DNA of 20,347 nt from CADEED01 sp044871085 (GTDB lineage Bacteria; Pseudomonadota; Gammaproteobacteria; Steroidobacterales; Steroidobacteraceae): NCBI GenBank assembly GCA_044871085.1, contig JBIOZI010000261.1, positions 1-20,347 on the forward strand. Reading direction: 5' to 3'. Numbering within the stretch: the first letter of the stretch is position 1; each line of letters begins with the position of its first letter. The translations under genes were made by a program, and so were the position numbers. A model generated the notes under the pieces. It did no database searches. It was given only the letters and a program-made list of their open reading frames with translations, and had not been told where the DNA came from. Positions 9,462 to 16,124 of the stretch are shown piece by piece.

Positions 9462-10712
9462 CTATTGGGATTCTTTGGATGCATAGATGAGCTTCCCGGC
9501 CCGGAATACGCAACGCACCTGCGCGAAATTCTTCACGTCGTCGGCGGGATCACCGGCGAGCACCACGATGTCCGCCGCCAGTCCGGACTGCACGCGACCG
9601 CGGACCTTCGATTCCTTCCATCGCTCGGCGGGCGCGGTGGTGAGCGAGGCGAGTATCTCCATGGGTGTGAGCCCGGCCTTCGCCATCTGAACGTATTCCT
9701 CGGTCGGATCGTCGTCGTGCATGTAGCCGACATCGGTGCCGAAGAGGATCTGCCCGCCCGCACCCTTGAAGACGCGTAGTTGCTCGAACGTGGCGCCGAC
9801 CAGTTTGTCGACGATTGCGGGCGGCACGTCTTCCTTCGCGAGCTCGTAGAGCCAGAGCTTGAACGTGGGGATCACCGACACGTGCCGGGCCACCATTTTC
9901 TGGACGAGCGCGCCGTCCCACGGCGCGTCTTCTCCGAGCGTGGTGTGAACGAAGACATCGACGCCCGCCTCGAGTGCCGTGCGCATTCCGTCGACGCTGG
10001 TTGGATGCGCGAGCAGCAGCTTTCCTTTCGCGTGCGATTCCTCCGCCGCAGCGCGCGCCACTTCCAGCGACAGCGACGTCGTGGTGTGTTGGGACGGCGA
10101 TGTGACCATGAAGATCTTGGTGGCGTCGGCACCCTGCGCGAGATTGCCGCGCACGTCGCGCCGCGCCTGCGCGGCGTCGCGCGGCTGGTGCATGCGCGCG
10201 AGCACGTCGGTGGGGAGGTCGTCGATGTAGCTCGGTATGCCGTCGACCGGAAACAGCGGCAGCCCGGTGGTGAGGATGCGCGGCCCCGGCACCTCGCCCT
10301 TTTCCACCCGCGCGCGCAGCGCGAAGGTGTTGCCCTGGTCCGACGCGGTGTCGAACACCGACGTGTAGCCCCAGCGCGTGAGCATGTCTTCGAGACCGCG
10401 CGCCAGCTCCGCCGCGGGCCGCTGCGCGGCATTCTGGAAACGCGGCTCGATGAAGTGAACGTGGCTGTTCTGAAACCCGGCGACGACGACACCGCGACAT
10501 GGGGAGATTCGCGTCTCGCCGTGGGCGTGCGTTCCCCGCCGCGCGTCGACCACTGACTGGATGCGATCGTTCGCGATCAGCACCGACCCGTTCACCGGCG
10601 CGGCATCGGGCGCGGTGTAAATCTTGTCCGCGCGGATCAACCAGGATTCCGCGGGCGCGGGAACGCTGATGGCGACCGCGAATGCCGCCGCCAGGAGAAT
10701 GATCGAACGCAT
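9462..10712 (-). CDS. Secreted metal-dependent amidohydrolase (imidazolonepropionase-like)
   Basis: A 416-residue TIM-barrel amidohydrolase with an N-terminal signal peptide (hydrophobic residues 3-18, Ala-x-Ala-type end near 21), so it probably acts in the periplasm. Metal and catalytic residues are visible in family order: His84 and His86 (NSHVHF), Lys199 in a DATKIFMVTS strand where many members carry a carboxylated lysine, His236 (LLLAHPTS), His256 (DVFVHTTLG) and Asp327 (LFGTDVGYMHDDDP). The small beta-sandwich is formed by the N-terminus (WLIRADKIYTAP) and the C-terminus (GLAADIVVLAGDP). Related secreted enzymes include Xaa-Pro or Xaa-Arg dipeptidases and other cyclic-amide hydrolases; the substrate cannot be told. 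A GAGAGG ribosome site lies 6-11 bases upstream of the ATG, directly beside a hairpin at 10725-10757. It sits between recA and recX, which is unusual. Confidence 0.88.
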   Translation of the reverse strand: MRSIILLAAAFAVAISVPAPAESWLIRADKIYTAPDAAPVNGSVLIANDRIQSVVDARRGTHAHGETRISPCRGVVVAGFQNSHVHFIEPRFQNAAQRPAAELARGLEDMLTRWGYTSVFDTASDQGNTFALRARVEKGEVPGPRILTTGLPLFPVDGIPSYIDDLPTDVLARMHQPRDAAQARRDVRGNLAQGADATKIFMVTSPSQHTTTSLSLEVARAAAEESHAKGKLLLAHPTSVDGMRTALEAGVDVFVHTTLGEDAPWDGALVQKMVARHVSVIPTFKLWLYELAKEDVPPAIVDKLVGATFEQLRVFKGAGGQILFGTDVGYMHDDDPTEEYVQMAKAGLTPMEILASLTTAPAERWKESKVRGRVQSGLAADIVVLAGDPADDVKNFAQVRCVFRAGKLIYASKESQ

Positions 10713-10724
10713 GGAAGAACCTCT

Positions 10725-10757
10725 CGGGGAACAGATCCTGTTTGGACCTGTTCCCCG
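10725..10757. repeat. Palindromic element, hairpin at the amidohydrolase 5' side
   Basis: CGGGGAACAG and CTGTTCCCCG are perfect 10-bp arms. Inside them, after one A-C mismatch, TCC pairs with GGA around a TGTTT loop. The arm begins GGGGAACAGATC, close to the GGGGACAGATCT core of the two elements at 10783-10860 and 15912-15958, so I regard it as a variant of the same REP-like family. It abuts the ribosome site of the amidohydrolase gene. Confidence 0.7.
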
Positions 10758-10782
10758 CCGTTCCGGTTTATGCCGTGAGGAG

Positions 10783-10860
10783 AAAGGGGACAGATCTATT
10801 TTCGCCGGCCAATGCCGCGACGAGACCTGCCCCCATCTGGCATAAAAAGATCAGTCCCCT
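10783..10860. repeat. REP-like inverted pair overlapping the recA stop codon
   Basis: The left arm at 10783-10803 (AGGGGACAGATCTATTTT core) and the right arm at 10843-10860 are inverted copies matching at 15 of 18 positions, separated by about 40 bp. The right arm on the minus strand reads AGGGGACTGATCT and so supplies the last recA codons GGG GAC TGA. The left arm shares 22 consecutive bases, through TTTTCG, with the palindrome after mutS. The layout, two inverted copies of a short palindromic unit with a spacer, resembles a REPIN. Confidence 0.65.
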
Positions 10861-11885
10861 CCGCCGACGCTCTTGAGCTCGGGCCGCGCCGCCTTCACCG
10901 GCACGAGCTTGGCGCGAATCTGTGTCTCGATATCCTTGGCGAGCTCGGGACGAGCCTTGAGGAAGTCGCGCGCGTTGTCCTTGCCCTGGCCGATGCGTTC
11001 GCCCTTGTAGCTGTACCAGGCGCCGGACTTCTCGATGATGCCCTGCGTGGAACCCATGTCGATGATCTCGCCTTCACGCGAAATGCCCAGGCCGTACATG
11101 ATTTCGAACTCGGCTTCGCGGAACGGCGGCGCCACCTTGTTCTTCACCACTTTCACGCGAGTCTGGTTTCCCACGACTTCTTCGCCGGCCTTGATGGCGC
11201 CGATGCGGCGGATGTCGAGACGGACCGAGCTGTAGAACTTGAGCGCGGTGCCGCCCGTGGTGGTTTCCGGGTTGCCGAACATGACGCCGATCTTCATGCG
11301 GATCTGATTGATGAAGATGACCATGGTGTTCGAACGCGAGATGTTGCCGGTGAGCTTGCGCAGCGCCTGCGACATGAGGCGGGCATGCAGACCCATCTGC
11401 GGCTCGCCCATTTCGCCTTCGATTTCGGCTTTGGGCGTGAGCGCCGCCACGGAGTCGATGACTACCAGATCGACCGCGCTGGAGCGCACCAGCATGTCGG
11501 TGATCTCGAGCGCCTGTTCGCCGGTGTCGGGCTGGGACACGAGCAGCTCGTTGACGTTGACGCCTAACTTCTCGGCGTAGGAGGGGTCGAGCGCGTGCTC
11601 GGCATCCACGAATGCGGCGGTGCCGCCGAGCTTCTGGATTTCAGCAACCACCTGCAGCGTGAGCGTGGTCTTGCCGGAGGATTCCGGCCCGTAGATTTCG
11701 ATGACACGACCGCGCGGCAACCCACCGATGCCGAGCGCGATGTCGAGCCCCAGGGAACCGGTGGAGACCGCTTCGACGTCGTACGACGCCGCGGCATCAC
11801 CGAGACGCATGACCGAACCCTTGCCGAACTGCTTTTCGATCTGGCCCAGTGCGGCGCTCAGCGCCTTCTTGCGGTTTTCGTCCAT
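10851..11885 (-). CDS. recA: Recombinase RecA
   Basis: Binds single-stranded DNA with ATP, drives homologous recombination and triggers LexA cleavage. The start at ATG 11885 (MDENRKKALSAALGQIEKQF) has GAGGA 7 nt upstream; the longer open frame to 12020 reads through the LexA box and is rejected. The 344 residues include Walker A GPESSGKT (66-73), the catalytic AFVDAEHALDP segment, Walker B LVVIDSVAALTPKAEIEGE, loop L2 region INQIRMKIGVMFGNPETTTGG, and the C-terminal domain. The end (VKAARPELKSVGGGD) is short and basic, lacking the acidic tail that restrains E. coli RecA; its final codons lie within a REP-like arm. Upstream is a LexA operator, so SOS induction is expected. Confidence 0.98.
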   Translation of the reverse strand: MDENRKKALSAALGQIEKQFGKGSVMRLGDAAASYDVEAVSTGSLGLDIALGIGGLPRGRVIEIYGPESSGKTTLTLQVVAEIQKLGGTAAFVDAEHALDPSYAEKLGVNVNELLVSQPDTGEQALEITDMLVRSSAVDLVVIDSVAALTPKAEIEGEMGEPQMGLHARLMSQALRKLTGNISRSNTMVIFINQIRMKIGVMFGNPETTTGGTALKFYSSVRLDIRRIGAIKAGEEVVGNQTRVKVVKNKVAPPFREAEFEIMYGLGISREGEIIDMGSTQGIIEKSGAWYSYKGERIGQGKDNARDFLKARPELAKDIETQIRAKLVPVKAARPELKSVGGGD

Positions 11886-11938
11886 CGTGGAGTCCTCTTT
11901 ATCGACGGTTTTGATGGCGGAAAAATTAGCACACGGTC

Positions 11939-11954
11939 CTGTATAAATACACAG
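11939..11954 (-). promoter_or_regulatory. LexA (SOS) box of recA
   Basis: CTGTATAAATACACAG fits the gammaproteobacterial/E. coli LexA consensus CTG-N10-CAG exactly, with an AT-rich centre. It lies 54 bp upstream of the recA ATG. On the minus strand the operator contains a -10-like TATACA, and TTCACC stands about 18 bp upstream as a possible -35, so LexA would cover the promoter. The operator is clear; the exact promoter hexamers are tentative. Confidence 0.9.
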
Positions 11955-11989
11955 GAAAATTAAGGTGAATGACTGAATATTCGCAGGTG

Positions 11990-12535
11990 CTACGAATCGT
12001 TCATGCCGTCCAGTGGCCACGCATCAACGACACTGTATATCGATCCGGATTCCTCGCGACGACTCTCCATCAACGCGAATCGCGTGCAATGCATGAGAAA
12101 TGCGGGCTCGAGCGGCCGAGGCCACGAATCCGGCTCCGTGCGCACCTTGCGCGCCAGCGTGAGATGCGCGCGAAACGGTTTGGCGTCCGGCGCAAATCCC
12201 GCGGCGATCGCGGCCAGCGACAAATCCCGGGAGAGCTCGCGGGCGCGGCGCGCCCCCTCGTCTTCGATGGCCGTCGCACACAGCACCTTGGGCTGCTCCC
12301 AATATTCCAGCGCGGCAAAACACAACGTTGCCGGTGCGCCACGCACCGTGGCCGCCGTCTCTCGCAGCAGCGCGAGCTTTTCAGGAGCGACCGCGCCGAC
12401 GAAGCACAGCGTCGCGTGCAGATTCGCAGCGGGCACCACCTGCGTGCCGAGCTCGACCGCCAGCGGCCGCAGGTGTTCGAGCAGCACCGCGCCGGCATCC
12501 GCCGGCGGCTGCAGCGCGAAGAACAGTCGCATCAT
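11990..12535 (-). CDS. thpR: RNA 2',3'-cyclic phosphodiesterase ThpR (LigT/2H family)
   Basis: A 181-residue 2H phosphoesterase, historically called 2'-5' RNA ligase, that opens 2',3'-cyclic phosphates on RNA ends. The N-terminal MRLFFALQPP is the family opening. The two catalytic H-x-T-x motifs are present: HATL (about residue 40) in PAANLHATLCFVG and HLTL in KPFRAHLTLARKV. Length is usual. The start is either ATG at 12535 or the adjacent ATG at 12532. It begins 6 bp after the pncC stop and ends about 104 bp before recA, so it probably belongs to a pncC-thpR unit upstream of the LexA-controlled recA promoter. Confidence 0.92.
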   Translation of the reverse strand: MMRLFFALQPPADAGAVLLEHLRPLAVELGTQVVPAANLHATLCFVGAVAPEKLALLRETAATVRGAPATLCFAALEYWEQPKVLCATAIEDEGARRARELSRDLSLAAIAAGFAPDAKPFRAHLTLARKVRTEPDSWPRPLEPAFLMHCTRFALMESRREESGSIYSVVDAWPLDGMNDS

Positions 12536-12541
12536 CCGCGG

Positions 12542-13051
12542 CTAGGCCGGAACGGGCAGCGCCCGCAGCAGGTTGAGCGCGTATTCGACGGCGTGCCGGC
12601 GCACCGCGTCGCGGTTGCCGTCGAACTGGATGAGGTGTCCCTGGCACTCGAGACGATCCTCGATCTTCTGCGCGACCGCGAACCACACCGTGCCGACGGG
12701 TTTGCCGGGCACCGCGCCACCGGGCCCCGCGATGCCGCTCACCGCGATGGACACATTCGCATCGCAGCGGCGCAGCGCGCCCTCGGCCATGGCGCGCACG
12801 ACGGCGTCGCTGACGGCGCCCTCGGTCTCGATGAGTCTGGCCGGCACGTCGAGATCGCGGGTCTTCGCCGCATTCGAATAGCACACGAATCCGCAATCGA
12901 ACCACTCGGAGCTGCCCGCGATGTCGGTGCAGAGCTTGGCGATCCAGCCGCCCGTGCAGGACTCGGCGGTGACCAGCCGGCGCCGGGCCTCATGCAGTCG
13001 GGACCCGACCTCGCGGGCGAGTGCGGCGAGGACGCTGTCGGTGGGTGTCAT
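12542..13051 (-). CDS. pncC: Nicotinamide-nucleotide amidohydrolase PncC (CinA C-terminal domain)
   Basis: Deamidates nicotinamide mononucleotide to nicotinate mononucleotide in pyridine nucleotide recycling. The 169-residue protein is the stand-alone CinA C-terminal domain without the N-terminal MoCF-like domain. Family motifs seen are LVTAESCTGG (Ser31 when counted from the chosen ATG, the proposed nucleophile), DCGFVCYSNAAKTRDL, AVSDAVVRAMAEGA, and SIAVSGIAGPGG with KPVGTVWFA. ATG 13051 follows directly on a GTG (13054) that could also serve. It is divergent from mutS across 234 bp and followed after 6 bp by thpR. The mutS/pncC/recA grouping is widespread in gammaproteobacteria. Confidence 0.92.
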   Translation of the reverse strand: MTPTDSVLAALAREVGSRLHEARRRLVTAESCTGGWIAKLCTDIAGSSEWFDCGFVCYSNAAKTRDLDVPARLIETEGAVSDAVVRAMAEGALRRCDANVSIAVSGIAGPGGAVPGKPVGTVWFAVAQKIEDRLECQGHLIQFDGNRDAVRRHAVEYALNLLRALPVPA

Positions 13052-13285
13052 CACGCTCGCAGGATAGTCCCGGCGCCATGAACCTTCCTAGCCGCTACCA
13101 TGATTCGGCATGCGGCGCGCGTACGAGGTGAGGCATGCGCGCGCCGCGCCCCTGTTCGCGTGGCTGAGTGAAGCGCTGGACGTTCGCCATTCGGCACCCT
13201 GACCCTGTTCCTGATCGACTTCCAGCATTTCGAAGCATCCGACGACGAGTGAGCTACGATTCGCCCGCATGAAGGTCCGACACTC

Positions 13286-15910
13286 TTGAACAGTCGCCCC
13301 CAGGAACACACGCCGATGATGACGCAGTACCTGCGCATCAAGGCCGAACACCCCGACTCGCTCCTGTTCTACCGCATGGGCGATTTCTACGAGCTGTTCT
13401 ACGACGACGCGCGGCGCGCCGCCAAGCTCATCGACATCACGCTGACCTCGCGCGGGCAGTCCGCGGGCGAGCCCATCCCGATGGCGGGCGTGCCGTACCA
13501 CAGCGTCGACACCTATCTCGCGCGCCTGGTGCGCAAGGGCGAGTCGGTGGCGATCTGCGAGCAGATCGGAGACCCCGCCAAGTCCAAGGGCCCGGTCGAG
13601 CGCCAGGTGGTGCGCGTCCTCACGCCGGGCACCGTGACCGACGACGCGCTGCTCGAGCAGCGCCGCGAGACCCTGCTCGCCGCGGTAGTCAGGCGGCCGG
13701 GCAAGGACGAGGACTCCTACGGCCTCGCCTGGCTCGACCTCGCCGCCGGCCGTTTCTCGGTGCTCGAGGCCGACGGCCGCGCGGCGCTCGAGGCGGAGCT
13801 CGAGCGCCTGAAACCGGCCGAGCTGCTGGTGCCCGAGGACCAGTCGCGCGAGCTCGGTGAGATCACCCTGGGCGAACAGCGCGTGCGCCCGCCGTGGCAC
13901 TTCGAGCTGGCCAGCGCGTCGCGCCTGTTGACGGATCAGCTCGGCACGCTGGACCTGCGCGGCTTCGGCGCCGACGACCTGCCGCTCGGCATCGCCGCTG
14001 CCGGCGGGCTGCTGCAATACGTACGCGAGACGCAGAAGACGGCGCTGCCGCACATCAATTCCCTCACCGTCGAGGAGCGCGGCGACGCGCTGCACCTCGA
14101 CGCCGCGACACGCCGCAATCTCGAGATCGACGCGTCGCTCTCCGGTCAGGACGCCGCGACGCTGTTCGCGCTGCTCGATTCCACGAACACGGCCATGGGA
14201 TCGCGCTGCCTGCGTCGCTGGCTCAACCGTCCGCTCACCGATCACCAGCAGCTGCGCCGGCGGTACCAGGCGATTGCGCTGCTGGTGGACGCGCGCCGCT
14301 TCGAGAGCCTGCGCGAGCCGCTGCGCGCCATCGGCGACGTGGAGCGCATTCTCTCGCGCGTCGCGCTGCGCAGCGCGCGTCCGCGCGACCTCACGGGCCT
14401 GCGCGCCTCGTTGGGCGCGCTGCCACAAATACGCGCCTCGATGGCGAAAATAGAAGCGCCGCTGGTCGCCGATCTCGCCGCGGCCGTCGGCGAGCACGCC
14501 GACGTCGTCGCGCTGCTCACCAGCGCCATCGCCGAGGAACCCTCGGTGGTGCTGCGCGACGGCGACGTGATCGCCCCGGACTACGACGCCGAGCTCGACG
14601 AGCTGCGGCGCATCGCCACCCACACCGATGAGTTCCTGCTCGAGCTCGAGAAGCGCGAGCGCGAGCGCTCCGGTCTCTCCTCGCTCAAGCTCTCCTACAA
14701 CCGCGTCTCGGGATTCTTCATCGAGGTGAACCGCTCGCAGGCGGAGAAGGTGCCGAAGGAGTACATCCGCCGCCAGACCGTGAAGAACGCCGAGCGTTTC
14801 ATCACGCCGGAGCTCAAGAGCTTCGAGGACAAGGTGCTGGGCGCGCGCGAGAAGGCGCTGGCGCGCGAGCGCGAGTTGTACGAGGCGCTGCTCACGCAGC
14901 TCATCGACCGCCTGGCCGCGCTGCGGGCCACCGCCGATGCGCTGTCCTCGCTCGACTGCCTCGCGGCGCTCGCCGAGCGCGCGGCCCAGCTCGCCTGGAC
15001 CGAGCCCACGCTCGTGGGCGAGACGCGGCTCGAGATCCGCGGCGGCCGGCATCCCGTCGTCGAGCATTTCATCGACGGCGCGTTCGTGCCCAACGATCTC
15101 GTGCTCGACGCCTCGCGCCGCATGCTGGTGGTGACGGGCCCGAACATGGGCGGCAAATCCACGTACATGCGCCAGGGCGCGTTGATCGTGCTGCTGGCGC
15201 ACGTCGGCAGTTTCGTGCCGGCGGATTCGTGCGTGCTCGGCCCCATCGACCGCATCTTCACGCGCATCGGCGCGGGTGACGACCTGGCCGGCGGCCGCTC
15301 GACGTTCATGGTCGAGATGACCGAAGCGGCCAACATCCTCAACAACGCCACGGACAAGAGTCTCATCCTCATGGACGAGATCGGCCGCGGCACCAGCACC
15401 TTCGACGGCCTGTCGCTGGCCTGGGCCGTCGCGCGCCACATCGCGCGCGTGAACCGCGCCTTCACGTTGTTCGCGACTCACTACTTCGAGCTCACCGGTC
15501 TCGCGAACGAGCTCGACGGCATCGCCAACGTGCACCTCGACGCCACCGAGCACCGCGACGGCATCGTGTTCCTGCACGCGGTCAAGGAAGGTCCCGCCAG
15601 CCGCAGCTATGGCCTCGCGGTGGCGCAGCTCGCCGGCGTGCCGCGCGAGGTGATCGCGGCGGCGCGCGAATACCTGGTGGCGCTCGAGAAAGGCGGCGCG
15701 GACACCGCCGGCCACAACCCGCGCTCCCGCGGCCGCGCCGCATCCGCGAGCACTCCGCAGGCCCAACTACCGCTCGAGCCGCCCGCCGCGCCGCCGCCCG
15801 ATCCGCGGCTGCTCGAGCTCGAGGCCGCTCTGAAGGCGGTCAGCGTGGACGATCTCACGCCGCGCGCCGCGCTCGACCTGGTCTACAAGCTGCGCGCGCT
15901 GCTCGGCTAG
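13286..15910 (+). CDS. mutS: DNA mismatch repair protein MutS
   Basis: Recognises mismatches and small loops and recruits MutL. At 874 residues it is near the usual ~855. The start is TTG 13286: no ATG is available between the upstream in-frame stop (13250) and 13316, and the TTG keeps the conserved HTPMMTQYLRIK N-terminus that E. coli MutS also has. GAAGG at 13271-13275 is a possible ribosome site. The mismatch-reading Phe-x-Glu is F34-Y35-E36 in RMGDFYELF. The connector, lever and clamp follow (about 120-560). The ATPase has Walker A GPNMGGKST (618-626), LAGGRSTFMVEM, LILMDEIGRGTSTFDGLS (Walker B/D-loop) and the LFATHYFEL switch. A Pro-rich linker with a QLPLEP segment, a possible beta-clamp site, precedes the C-terminal tetramerisation helix (DLTPRAALDLVYKLRALLG). 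Confidence 0.97.
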   Translation: MNSRPQEHTPMMTQYLRIKAEHPDSLLFYRMGDFYELFYDDARRAAKLIDITLTSRGQSAGEPIPMAGVPYHSVDTYLARLVRKGESVAICEQIGDPAKSKGPVERQVVRVLTPGTVTDDALLEQRRETLLAAVVRRPGKDEDSYGLAWLDLAAGRFSVLEADGRAALEAELERLKPAELLVPEDQSRELGEITLGEQRVRPPWHFELASASRLLTDQLGTLDLRGFGADDLPLGIAAAGGLLQYVRETQKTALPHINSLTVEERGDALHLDAATRRNLEIDASLSGQDAATLFALLDSTNTAMGSRCLRRWLNRPLTDHQQLRRRYQAIALLVDARRFESLREPLRAIGDVERILSRVALRSARPRDLTGLRASLGALPQIRASMAKIEAPLVADLAAAVGEHADVVALLTSAIAEEPSVVLRDGDVIAPDYDAELDELRRIATHTDEFLLELEKRERERSGLSSLKLSYNRVSGFFIEVNRSQAEKVPKEYIRRQTVKNAERFITPELKSFEDKVLGAREKALARERELYEALLTQLIDRLAALRATADALSSLDCLAALAERAAQLAWTEPTLVGETRLEIRGGRHPVVEHFIDGAFVPNDLVLDASRRMLVVTGPNMGGKSTYMRQGALIVLLAHVGSFVPADSCVLGPIDRIFTRIGAGDDLAGGRSTFMVEMTEAANILNNATDKSLILMDEIGRGTSTFDGLSLAWAVARHIARVNRAFTLFATHYFELTGLANELDGIANVHLDATEHRDGIVFLHAVKEGPASRSYGLAVAQLAGVPREVIAAAREYLVALEKGGADTAGHNPRSRGRAASASTPQAQLPLEPPAAPPPDPRLLELEAALKAVSVDDLTPRAALDLVYKLRALLG

Positions 15911-15911
15911 T

Positions 15912-15958
15912 AAAAAGGGGACAGATCTATTTTCGAAAAATAGATCTGTCCCCTTTTT
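15912..15958. repeat. Perfect 22-bp inverted repeat after mutS, REP-like and terminator-like
   Basis: Arms at 15912-15933 and 15937-15958 are exact reverse complements around a 3-nt CGA centre. Each arm starts AAAAAGGGGACAGATC, so transcripts from either side end the hairpin in a U tract; with mutS ending 1 bp upstream it could act as a mutS terminator. Twenty-two bases of the left arm plus centre are identical to 10783-10804, which makes this a dispersed repeat and not only a terminator. Confidence 0.85.
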
Positions 15959-16110
15959 GACGGCCGGCCGCAATCTGTCATGGAGCGGACTTTCGTGACG
16001 CACCTTGCAAAACACGGCTTTCATATTGCGGCCCGATGAACATTGCTAGCTAGGCGCCGTGCGCGCTGGACCCACCGGGAACATTTCCGACTATCATCGC
16101 AGCGTTCTCA

Positions 16111-16116
16111 GGGAGG
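16111..16116 (+). promoter_or_regulatory. Ribosome-binding site that fixes the NHL-protein start
   Basis: GGGAGG stands 8 nt before ATG 16125. It makes this the start in preference to GTG 16059, which would put 22 non-signal residues ahead of the signal peptide. Confidence 0.75.
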
Positions 16117-16124
16117 TCTCAAAC

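Noticed and set aside
11886..12020. Extension of RecA upstream to 12020
   Set aside because: It would translate the LexA box and promoter; ATG 11885 has a good ribosome site and the family N-terminus.
13051..13341. A 96-codon minus-strand frame spanning the pncC-mutS gap
   Set aside because: It overlaps the mutS 5' end, contains a basic low-similarity sequence and lacks a ribosome site.
13088..15766. An 892-codon open frame antisense to mutS
   Set aside because: It mirrors the GC-rich codon bias of mutS, is rich in Arg/Ala/His/Val with no recognisable domain, and mutS on the plus strand is unmistakable.
16059..16124. GTG 16059 as the start of the NHL protein
   Set aside because: It would place 22 non-signal residues before a good signal peptide; GGGAGG is correctly spaced for ATG 16125.
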